Positions 1 to 4,953 of a stretch of 6,834 nt of DNA are shown here, piece by piece. The first letter of the stretch is position 1, and each line of letters starts with the position of its first letter. Source of the DNA: Planctomycetota bacterium (GTDB taxonomy: Bacteria; Planctomycetota; Phycisphaerae; Sedimentisphaerales; Anaerobacaceae); assembly GCA_020344865.1 (NCBI GenBank), contig CP070830.1, forward strand, positions 621,340-628,173, in the 5' to 3' direction. The notes beneath the pieces were generated by a model. The model had not been told where the DNA came from, did no database searches, and saw nothing but the letters and a program-made list of their open reading frames with translations. The translations under genes were made by a program, and so were the position numbers.

Positions 1-139
1 CAACACTTTCTTTCACGGCGGTGTCCGGCAGCCCAACAATAAGCGACTTCTCAAACCCACCCCTGGCAACATCAACTTCAACCTCACAGACTATACCGTC
101 AATTCCTTCAATCGTGACGCTGTGCAATTTCGCTAACAT
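1..139 (-). CDS. comM: ComM/YifB-type Mg-chelatase-like AAA+ ATPase, N-terminal fragment
   Basis: Only the first 46 codons are inside the window; the gene continues past the left edge. The visible protein begins MLAKLHSVTIEGIDG, then CEVEVDVARGG, then LIVGLPDTAVKESV. This is the conserved opening of the YifB/ComM family, whose usual start is MLAKVHS, a VEVEVD strand and the IVGLPD-AVKES motif of the N-terminal domain that precedes the AAA+ ATPase core. Family members (about 500 residues) act in the cytoplasm; ComM of naturally competent bacteria is a helicase promoting branch migration during DNA uptake, but most homologues have no tested role. The ATG at 139 is supported by AGGGG (minus strand, 146-150) six bases upstream and by the family's usual start. 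The ATPase motifs lie outside the window, so function rests on the N-terminus only. It is divergent from ssrA. Confidence 0.88.
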   Translation of the reverse strand, partial: MLAKLHSVTIEGIDGIVCEVEVDVARGGFEKSLIVGLPDTAVKESV

Positions 140-145
140 GATTTT

Positions 146-150
146 CCCCT
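146..150 (-). promoter_or_regulatory. Ribosome binding site of comM
   Basis: Minus-strand AGGGG followed by a six-base spacer (AAAATC) and the ATG at 139. It fixes the start of the comM fragment. Confidence 0.7.
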
Positions 151-160
151 GCTTTTAGAT

Positions 161-179
161 TTAGAATAATGTATTCTAA
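161..179. promoter_or_regulatory. 19-bp palindrome, possible operator in the comM promoter
   Basis: Perfect 8-bp inverted repeat TTAGAATA-ATG-TATTCTAA. It overlaps the proposed minus-strand -10 (TAGAAT, 173-178), where a bound dimer would block RNA polymerase. I do not recognise the half-site as belonging to a known regulator. AT-rich palindromes of this size can occur by chance, so the operator role is inferred. Confidence 0.4.
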
Positions 180-201
180 GTCCACCTTGGCCTGTCCGCA
201 A
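173..201 (-). promoter_or_regulatory. Candidate sigma-70-type promoter of comM
   Basis: On the minus strand TTGCGG (-35, 196-201) is followed after 17 bp by TAGAAT (-10, 173-178), matching the consensus at 3/6 and 5/6 positions. Transcription would start near 165, about 25 bases before the comM ATG, leaving a short leader that includes the ribosome binding site. Confidence 0.4.
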
Positions 202-206
202 GGTGA

Positions 207-314
207 TTTTGACCTTTTTTGGTTGTTTGATGTACTTTTTTGTTAATACCACTTAACATAAACTTGGAAAAAACGTGAAAAAACGCAAAAAATGCCAAAA
301 AAACAAGCCCAAAA
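207..314. other. Phased T- and A-tracts, predicted curved DNA between comM and ssrA
   Basis: T-tracts are centred near 208.5, 217.5, 227 and 238.5. A-tracts at 268-273, 278-283, 287-292, 297-303 and 311-314 are centred near 270.5, 280.5, 289.5, 300 and 312.5. Both series repeat every 9-12 bases, close to one helical turn, the arrangement that makes DNA intrinsically bent. The A-tract series ends about 10 bp before the proposed ssrA -35, where UP-element-like sequences act on strong stable-RNA promoters. Spacing is seen directly; the bend and any activating role are inferred. Confidence 0.55.
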
Positions 315-324
315 CGAACTTTTA

Positions 325-354
325 TTGCACCCCACGAATAATAAACGATATAAT
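325..354 (+). promoter_or_regulatory. Candidate ssrA promoter
   Basis: TTGCAC (-35, 325-330), an 18-bp spacer and a perfect TATAAT (-10, 349-354). A start near 361 would give a precursor with about 58 extra bases before the mature tmRNA 5' end, to be removed by RNase P. The perfect -10 and the A-tract array just upstream suit a highly expressed stable RNA. Confidence 0.6.
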
Positions 355-418
355 ATAGTATCGCTGTGGGCTCTGTTATTTTATCGAACCCGTGCTTGGG
401 ATTTTGAAAAGTGAATAT

Positions 419-770
419 GGGGGCGAATGGCTTCGACCGGATGGCGGAGAGCCATGTTGCATGTCCAGGATGCCGGTTGGCCTGGCTAATCATCCGGCAG
501 TAAAACTTAATTGGCAACTACCAGTTGCGAATGGCTGCTTAATTAAGTGGCCCGTCCTGCAGGACTTTGCCTGTGGGTTCTGCAAGGGCGTCAGATAGCA
601 GGCTGGCCCAGCCGGTTGTTCGGGCCGGCTGCGGCGAGAACCACCGAAATAGCCGAACCAATAGCCTGTCGTTTGGCGATTGGATAGGCGAAAAATCAAT
701 AAAACGCCTAAGCATGTAGACGCTTGTCTCAAAACATCTCGGGACGGGGGTTCGAATCCCCCCGCCTCCA
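419..770 (+). ncRNA. ssrA: Transfer-messenger RNA (tmRNA), one-piece form
   Basis: tmRNA rescues ribosomes stalled on broken mRNAs: with SmpB it enters like alanyl-tRNA, then serves as template for a degradation tag. The ends pair as a tRNA acceptor stem: GGGGGCG (419-425) with CGCCTCC (763-769), including a G-U at the third pair, the alanine identity element. The T-arm is GGGGG (746-750), loop TTCGAAT, CCCCC (758-762). The conserved 5' block GGCTTCGACCGGAT and 3' block AAGCATGTAGA are present. Pseudoknot PK1 is visible as interleaved helices: 465-469 with 481-485 and 471-476 with 494-499. The tag frame follows at 513-542. Position 770 is the discriminator A; the next bases are TTT, so CCA is not encoded and must be added enzymatically. 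The 352-nt length is normal for a one-piece tmRNA. Its 3' end is duplicated downstream. Confidence 0.96.
513..542 (+). other. tmRNA tag-peptide reading frame (A)GNYQLRMAA
   Basis: Starting at the resume codon GGC (513-515) the frame reads G-N-Y-Q-L-R-M-A-A and stops at TAA (540-542). With the alanine carried by the tmRNA the tag is AGNYQLRMAA. The hydrophobic-Ala-Ala end is the usual recognition signal for ClpXP-type proteases, and the position about 14 nt after PK1 fits. The other two frames give no such ending, which decides the frame. A glycine resume codon is also known from Bacillus. Confidence 0.85.
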
Positions 771-804
771 TTTGGTTAGCTCCCCGGTGCGGGGATTCGA
801 ACCC
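748..804. repeat. 14-bp inverted repeat: tmRNA T-arm and its reverse complement
   Basis: GGGTTCGAATCCCC (748-761) inside the ssrA T-arm is matched perfectly by GGGGATTCGAACCC (791-804). A transcript reading through the tmRNA end could fold 748-761 onto 791-804, in competition with the 5-bp T-stem. On the minus strand 791-804 looks like a tRNA T-arm, but no other tRNA part surrounds it. Confidence 0.8.
754..782 (+). repeat. Direct repeat copy 1: 3' end of ssrA plus 12 nt (attachment-site-like)
   Basis: A 29-nt sequence starting GAATCCCCCC and ending TTTGGTTAGCTC occurs here and, without a mismatch, at 928-956. This copy spans the 3' half of the tmRNA T-arm, the acceptor strand, the discriminator and 12 bases beyond the gene. 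The 3' ends of tRNA and tmRNA genes are the common integration sites of tyrosine-recombinase elements, and a duplicated 3' end is what attL/attR look like. Confidence 0.9.
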
Positions 805-833
805 TAAAAGGGTCTGGGAAAAGAATTTTCCCA
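801..833. repeat. Two adjacent mini-hairpins
   Basis: ACCCT-AAA-AGGGT (801-813) has 5-bp arms and a 3-nt loop. TGGGAAAA-GAA-TTTTCCCA (815-833) has perfect 8-bp arms and a GAA loop. Neither is followed by a T-run, so neither is a standard intrinsic terminator. Together with 870-926 they form the hairpin-rich core of the sequence between the two ssrA 3'-end copies. Confidence 0.75.
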
Positions 834-869
834 AGTCGTCGGGGTGACAGGGAGCAACGCGACCGCCAG

Positions 870-926
870 AGGGGCAGAGCCCCTATGGAAATTTGCGGAG
901 CAAATTTGGGTTCAAGGGCGAAGCCC
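870..926. repeat. Cluster of three mini-hairpins with purine triloops
   Basis: In order: AGGGGC-AGA-GCCCCT (870-884, 6-bp arms), AAATTTGC-GGA-GCAAATTT (889-907, 8-bp arms) and GGGC-GAA-GCCC (916-926, 4-bp arms). All arms are perfect and all loops are three purines. The last contains GCGAAGC, the heptamer known as an exceptionally stable DNA mini-hairpin, and GCGGAGC in the second is of the same GNA-loop type. The stretch 851-866 (GGAGCAACGCGACCGC) looks like a decayed hairpin of the same style. No protein is encoded here. I do not recognise a named repeat family. Confidence 0.8.
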
Positions 927-927
927 G
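914..927 (+). repeat. 14-nt hairpin insert splitting a second T-arm copy
   Basis: GGGTTC (908-913) and GAATCCCCCC (928-937) are the two halves of the tmRNA T-arm sequence found intact at 748-763. They are separated here by AAGGGCGAAGCCCG. Removing these 14 bases restores a 35-nt copy of the ssrA 3' end, so the hairpin sits exactly between TTC and GAA of the T-loop. Insertion after duplication is inferred. Confidence 0.65.
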
Positions 928-956
928 GAATCCCCCCGCCTCCATTTGGTTAGCTC
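928..956 (+). repeat. Direct repeat copy 2 of the ssrA 3' end
   Basis: Perfect 29-nt match to 754-782, offset 174 bp. The bases on either side differ from copy 1 (c753/g927 before; sequence after 782 and 956 unrelated), so the repeat limits are sharp. This copy cannot function as tmRNA because no tmRNA body precedes it. Confidence 0.9.
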
Positions 957-970
957 GACCACGGTCGAGC
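953..970. repeat. 8-bp palindromic hairpin between convergent transcripts
   Basis: GCTCGACC-AC-GGTCGAGC is a perfect inverted repeat with a 2-nt spacer. It begins inside the end of repeat copy 2. It is the strongest hairpin downstream of rbsB (about 90 bases past the stop) and could be a transcript end or stabiliser for either strand, but it lacks a U-run on both sides, so I do not call it a terminator. Confidence 0.6.
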
Positions 971-1061
971 AAACAAAATGTCCTGAGCTTTCGCCGAGTG
1001 CCATTTCCTTAATGTTCCCCCCATTCATATACAGCAGATTGTGATGATCGCTGTGTCAAAG

Positions 1062-2021
1062 TTACCACTGTTCTTTGACCCGGCTGGGGTCGCTGACAGA
1101 GTCATCGTAATAGTAGTGGGCACACCGAATGAAGTTGTTTTTTGGAAGGTCTTCGCCTTCAAGATACTTAATAAAAGCTTCTACCGTCCCCTTGGCCATT
1201 TTGCGCGGAAACTGCTGAGGCGAGTCGTAAAGTTTCTTTTCGAACACCGCCTGTTTACCGGCCGGCGACGCATCGAAACCGACCAGCGTTATCTGGTCGA
1301 GTTTGTTCGCCTTTTTAACGGCGGCGTAAGCTCCGAGCGCCGAGGGGTCATTTATCGCGAATATCCCCACAATTGCAGGATGCGCCTGTAGGATGTCCGT
1401 AGTCACGGCATATGCGTCGTTGCGATTGCCCTTGCCGGACAGCTCTGTGACAATCTGCAGGCTGCTGTTGTGTTCTTTCAGGTAATCTTTAAATCCGTCC
1501 ACTCGTAGTATGCATGAGGTGACCTCAGGTAGGTTTACAATGGCAATCTTTCCCTTATCCCCCGTGGCTTTCATCATGCTTTCACCCGCAAGCCAACCGC
1601 CCTGATAGTTATCACTTCCTATGTGTGAGATAATCAGCTTATTTGCCTCTTCGTCTGTGACCTGCACATCGAAAGTGAATACCGGGATTCCGGCCGCGTA
1701 GGCCTTCTTCACACCTTCACCCGCCGATTTGGAGTCGACCGGGTTGAGGAATATCGCATCGTATGACTGAGCCACGAAGTCTGATAGCTGGTTGTTTTGT
1801 TTCGCCGGGTCTTGGTCACCGGACAGGGCGACAATCTCGTAGCCGTATTTGGCCGCTTCTTCCTCCATAAGATTGGCAATAAGCTTAAAGAACGGATTTG
1901 TCAGGTCCATACAGGTCATCCCAATCTTGCCCTTAAACTTCGGCTTGGATGTGCAGGACCAAAGCAGCCCGAGCAATATAATACATAGAATAAGTTTTGC
2001 GGTTCCGGACTTTTGTCTCAT
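1062..2021 (-). CDS. RbsB-like sugar ABC transporter substrate-binding lipoprotein
   Basis: Periplasmic binding protein of the ribose/galactose type (Peripla_BP_4), 319 residues, which captures a sugar and delivers it to the RbsC-like permease. Residues 1-23 form a lipoprotein signal (K4/K9, hydrophobic 10-20, LLWSC with Cys23 as probable lipidation site). The mature part has family landmarks: TNPFFK (41-46), LNPVDS (92-97), IGSDNYQGG (134-142), FAINDPSALGA (221-231), VGFDASPAGK (247-256). Compared by eye with E. coli RbsB, the ribose contacts N13, F15, F16, N64, D89, R141, N190, D215 and Q235 have counterparts (N42, F44, F45, N93, D118, R173, N224, D250, Q270), but R90 is V119 and F164 falls on Gly. 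This suggests a related but different sugar; fructose is plausible from the GH32 partner. It is the last operon gene, starting 4 nt after the permease stop. Confidence 0.92.
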   Translation of the reverse strand: MRQKSGTAKLILCIILLGLLWSCTSKPKFKGKIGMTCMDLTNPFFKLIANLMEEEAAKYGYEIVALSGDQDPAKQNNQLSDFVAQSYDAIFLNPVDSKSAGEGVKKAYAAGIPVFTFDVQVTDEEANKLIISHIGSDNYQGGWLAGESMMKATGDKGKIAIVNLPEVTSCILRVDGFKDYLKEHNSSLQIVTELSGKGNRNDAYAVTTDILQAHPAIVGIFAINDPSALGAYAAVKKANKLDQITLVGFDASPAGKQAVFEKKLYDSPQQFPRKMAKGTVEAFIKYLEGEDLPKNNFIRCAHYYYDDSVSDPSRVKEQW

Positions 2022-2025
2022 TTAA

Positions 2026-3381
2026 TTACTTCTCCTGCCGACGCACCTGACTTTTTTTAAAAAGGGCGCTGTGAAGCGCCCCGCTGCTTCGGGCCTTATC
2101 AAGTAGCACCGCGCCGAGAATGACTAATCCAAGCACTACTTGTTGTGTGTAGCTTTCAATTCCAAGTAGATTCATGCCATTCTGAATTACCGAGATGACA
2201 AAAACCCCTATCAGCGTCCCTAAGATTCTGCCGGTGCCTCCTGAAAGGCTGCTGCCCCCGACCACGACTGCGGCGATAACGTACAGTTCATACATCACTC
2301 CCATGTTGGGCGTGCCGGTATTGAGTTGTGAAGCCTGTATACATCCGCCTAATCCCGCCGCAAGGGAGCTGATGATATACACGAAAACGATTACATGCCC
2401 CACCGAAACGCCCGACAGACGTGCTGCCTCCTGGTTGCCGCCCACAGCATAGATATGCCGTCCCAGACGCGTATGGGACATAAATATATGAGCGATTATA
2501 TAAAGGAAAAACAGCATAATTACGGTATTTGGGATACCCATAGATGTCCCCTGGCCGAGCCATGGCAGTGCTTTTGGTACCTGGTAGATTGAAAACCCGC
2601 CGGTAATCATAAACGCCAGCCCCCGCCCCATCAGCATGATGCCTAAGGTCGTAATAAATGGCGGCACTTTAAACCTCGCCACGAGCAAGCCCCCAAGTCC
2701 TCCGATGACCCCGCACGATAAAATGCCTGCGATAAATCCCACCAGAACCACCCAGTCCGCGGCCGCCAAACCGCCCAGCTTCTTCATAACGACCGTCCCA
2801 ATCACGGCCGAAACGGCAATCAGACTGCCGACAGACAAATCGATACCTCCCGTTATAATGACCATGGTCATCCCGATGGCGATGACGGCAATGACCACAA
2901 TTCTGTCGACGATTGCAAGTAGATTGGACCGCTTAAGAAAGTCCGGCCACAGGTAGGATTCCGGAATTAGTACCTCGCAGTCACCGAACTCAGGATATTT
3001 CTCACCCAGCCTTTCAAGTACGCGCCATTTGATAACATCTCCGCTGGTTGCAATGACCGCCGGGCTGCTGCCGGAGGCTCTGATTTCATCCAGCGCTAAA
3101 CGTAAATCGCGTGGTATGCCCACAACCACCCGTGTATTGCCGAAACCCTCTTTCTCCAGTTCTTCTCGTAATTGTCTCGCAAAAGGTGCGGAGTCCTTAT
3201 TGAAAGCACCGACCGTCAGTATCAGGTCACTTTTTCTATGTGCCTTGCTGATTTGCTCGACCAGCTGCCCAATGGCCCTGCTGCTCTCCGGCGCCTGTTC
3301 TTTTAATGTTAGAACACTAAAAAACAAACACAAACCAATCAGAACAAATACCATCCCGTAATTTCTTATCAGGTTTCGCAC
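2026..3381 (-). CDS. RbsC-like sugar ABC transporter permease with an extra N-terminal domain
   Basis: Inner-membrane permease of the BPD_transp_2 (RbsC/FrcC/XylH) family. The C-terminal ~300 residues match the family throughout: IAIGMTMVIITGGIDLSVGSL (167-187), a string of hydrophobic helices, TRLGRHIYAVGGNQEAARLSGV (304-325; the cytoplasmic loop touching the ATPase), VVVGGSSLSGGTGRILGT (372-389) and a closing NGMNLLG (401-407). Total length is 451 versus about 320 for E. coli RbsC. The excess is between the first helix (9-26) and the second: residues about 27-150 are soluble, with alternating strands and helices (LILTVGAF, RVVVGIP, AVIATSG), and end in ESYLWPDFLKRSNLL, where ordinary RbsC proteins have the short FFTINNL-like segment. 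The start is GTG at 3381, chosen because GGAG lies nine bases upstream. It follows the ATPase gene by 20 nt. Confidence 0.93.
   Translation of the reverse strand: MRNLIRNYGMVFVLIGLCLFFSVLTLKEQAPESSRAIGQLVEQISKAHRKSDLILTVGAFNKDSAPFARQLREELEKEGFGNTRVVVGIPRDLRLALDEIRASGSSPAVIATSGDVIKWRVLERLGEKYPEFGDCEVLIPESYLWPDFLKRSNLLAIVDRIVVIAVIAIGMTMVIITGGIDLSVGSLIAVSAVIGTVVMKKLGGLAAADWVVLVGFIAGILSCGVIGGLGGLLVARFKVPPFITTLGIMLMGRGLAFMITGGFSIYQVPKALPWLGQGTSMGIPNTVIMLFFLYIIAHIFMSHTRLGRHIYAVGGNQEAARLSGVSVGHVIVFVYIISSLAAGLGGCIQASQLNTGTPNMGVMYELYVIAAVVVGGSSLSGGTGRILGTLIGVFVISVIQNGMNLLGIESYTQQVVLGLVILGAVLLDKARSSGALHSALFKKSQVRRQEK
2032..2036 (-). promoter_or_regulatory. Ribosome binding site of the binding-protein gene, inside the permease gene end
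   Basis: Minus-strand AGGAG lies in the last codons of the permease gene, 10 bases before the ATG at 2021. The stop of the permease and this start are separated only by TTAA, so the two genes are probably translationally coupled. Confidence 0.7.
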
Positions 3382-3390
3382 GGTTTTTAG

Positions 3391-3394
3391 CTCC
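3391..3394 (-). promoter_or_regulatory. Ribosome binding site supporting the GTG start of the permease
   Basis: Minus-strand GGAG, nine bases before GTG at 3381. It favours this GTG over the next in-frame ATG at codon 10, which would cut into the first membrane helix. Confidence 0.65.
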
Positions 3395-3401
3395 GTTCGT
3401 G

Positions 3402-4934
3402 TTAAGTTATGGCCATGGATAAAATATCTTCCTGAGTCGCGCTTGCCACATCTGTAATTTCGCCCTTAATCTGTCCCTCGTGCATGACGTAAATGCGGTC
3501 GCTCATACCAAGTATCTCCGGCAGTTCACTGCTGACTATAATAATCGCCTTCCCTTCAGCGGCAAGCTTGTTAATCAAAAGGTAAATTTCGTACTTGGCC
3601 CCTACGTCAATCCCTCGTGTCGGCTCATCAAAAATTATGATGTCTGCGTTACGTGCCAGCCACTTGGCGAGGACTACCTTCTGTTGGTTGCCGCCCGATA
3701 GATTCACGGCCAGTTGGTCCTGGCTGGAAATCTTTATCTTCAGGCTTCCGACATATTCGGCAAACTTCTTGCGTTCCTTCCGTTGGTCAAGAAATATCCG
3801 ACCGGTAAACTGGTCCAGATTAGGTAAACCAAAGTTCTCCCGGCAGGAATGTATCAGAACAAGCCCTTGCCCCTTTCGGTCTTCGGTCAGCAGGCAGATG
3901 CGATTAAGAATTGCATCCTTCGGATTACGGATGTTCACCTTCCTGTCATTTACGAAGATACCTCCGTTACTGGATTCGTCCGCTCCGAAGACAAGACGCA
4001 TCGTTTCTGTGCGCCCGGCGCCGACCAGTCCGGCGAAGCCTACGACCTCGCCGGCACGAATACTGAAGCTCACATCACGTACGACCGTGCCGCGCGAAAG
4101 ATTCTCAATCCGCAGCCGTATCGCTTCGGGCTTGGCTGTGCGCTTCGGAAATTCAGATTCGAGCGGCCGCCCGACCATCATCTCAATCAGTCTTTCGCGG
4201 GTGATATCCTTCGTATCGCACGTTCCCACGTGTTCACCGTCACGCAGTACCATTACCCTGTCGGCCACTTCGAAAATTTCCTCTAGGCGGTGACTGATAT
4301 AAATAATGCCGATGCCCTGCTTCTTCAGGTCGCGAATAATGGCGAAAAGATGCTCAACCTCCTTCATCGCAAGCGAGGCCGAAGGCTCGTCCATGACGAT
4401 AATTTTTGCATTGACTGAAAGCGCCTTGGCTATTTCTACCGTCTGCTGCTGGGCCACCGTTAAATCGCCGCAGCGCGAATCGGCGTCGATATTGATTCCT
4501 ATCTTTTTAAATAATTGCCGGGCCTGCTCGTGCTCTTCGGCCTTATTGACAAAACCAATTTTTGTACTTTCTCTTCCGAGGAATATGTTCTCGCAGACTG
4601 TAAGGTCGGGAATAAGGTTGAACTCCTGGTAAATAATTGATACTCCGGCATGCTGCGAATCGGTGGGCGACCGAATCTCTGCCTCTTGACCTTCAATCAA
4701 TATGTCCCCTGCGTCAGACAGGTACGCCCCACCCAGTATCTTTATCAGGGTGCTTTTGCCGGCGCCGTTCTCACCGAGTAGCGCCAATACTTCACCTTTC
4801 CGTAATTCAAGCGATACGTTTTTTAATGCGTGGACGCCGGGGAAAGACTTGTCAATCTCGCGCATCTCTAACAACGGCACCTGCTTATCGGATGAGCTAC
4901 TCATCATATCTTGTGTCATCCCTGCATCTCGCAT
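3402..4934 (-). CDS. RbsA-like sugar ABC transporter ATP-binding protein (double ATPase)
   Basis: Cytoplasmic ATPase of the RbsA/MglA/XylG family, 510 residues (family about 500), with two fused nucleotide-binding domains that power the neighbouring permease. Domain 1: Walker A GENGAGKST (54-62), Q-loop near Q103, signature LTVAQQQ (158-164), Walker B IIVMDEP (178-184), switch His215. Domain 2: degenerate Walker A GLVGAGRT (302-309, Arg at the usual Lys), signature LSGGNQQ (412-418), Walker B IIIFDEP (432-438), and VSSE (467-470) with Ser in place of the switch His. One good and one degenerate site is the family norm, so the protein looks intact. The start is uncertain: ATG at 4934 has only a distant AGG, while ATG at 4919 (codon 6) has GAG eight bases upstream; conserved sequence begins only near residue 20. 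It lies 19 nt after the GH32 gene. Confidence 0.95.
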   Translation of the reverse strand: MRDAGMTQDMMSSSSDKQVPLLEMREIDKSFPGVHALKNVSLELRKGEVLALLGENGAGKSTLIKILGGAYLSDAGDILIEGQEAEIRSPTDSQHAGVSIIYQEFNLIPDLTVCENIFLGRESTKIGFVNKAEEHEQARQLFKKIGINIDADSRCGDLTVAQQQTVEIAKALSVNAKIIVMDEPSASLAMKEVEHLFAIIRDLKKQGIGIIYISHRLEEIFEVADRVMVLRDGEHVGTCDTKDITRERLIEMMVGRPLESEFPKRTAKPEAIRLRIENLSRGTVVRDVSFSIRAGEVVGFAGLVGAGRTETMRLVFGADESSNGGIFVNDRKVNIRNPKDAILNRICLLTEDRKGQGLVLIHSCRENFGLPNLDQFTGRIFLDQRKERKKFAEYVGSLKIKISSQDQLAVNLSGGNQQKVVLAKWLARNADIIIFDEPTRGIDVGAKYEIYLLINKLAAEGKAIIIVSSELPEILGMSDRIYVMHEGQIKGEITDVASATQEDILSMAIT

Positions 4935-4953
4935 TTGTCATTAGTGCCTGAAC

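Larger units (their letters stand above)
771..1061. other. Non-coding interval between ssrA and the sugar operon
   Basis: No reading frame here looks protein-coding; the open frame on the plus strand crosses the hairpin array and has no recognisable content. The left two thirds are the repeat and hairpin structures listed separately. From 971 to 1061 I see nothing beyond a C-run at 1018-1023 and no terminator with a U-tail. The ssrA transcript and the operon converge here. Confidence 0.6.

Noticed and set aside
392..598. Open reading frame of 68 codons on the plus strand
   Set aside because: It lies inside the tmRNA gene and its leader; the sequence is explained by tmRNA structure and the real coding part there is the short tag in another frame.
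815..833. Intrinsic terminator of ssrA
   Set aside because: The hairpin TGGGAAAA-GAA-TTTTCCCA is good but is followed by AGTCGTCGGG, not a U-run.
176..834. Two minus-strand open frames (176-517 and 490-834)
   Set aside because: They run antisense through the tmRNA and the curved promoter region, have no ribosome binding site I trust, and their residues such as GGFEPPSRD are typical translations of a T-arm sequence.
783..862. Possible tRNA gene on the minus strand, because of the T-arm-like sequence at 791-804
   Set aside because: No acceptor pairing, D-arm or anticodon arm can be found around it; only the T-arm-like piece exists.
754..956. CRISPR array
   Set aside because: Only two copies of the 29-nt repeat exist, the spacing is 145 bp, and one copy is the functional tmRNA 3' end.
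844..1044. 66-codon open frame on the plus strand
   Set aside because: It crosses the hairpin array and repeat copy 2 and has no domain or start signal; the composition is explained by palindromes.
3595..4293. 232-codon open frame on the plus strand, opposite the ATPase gene
   Set aside because: It is the complement of a well-conserved double ATPase; the Ser/Arg-rich product has no recognisable domain.
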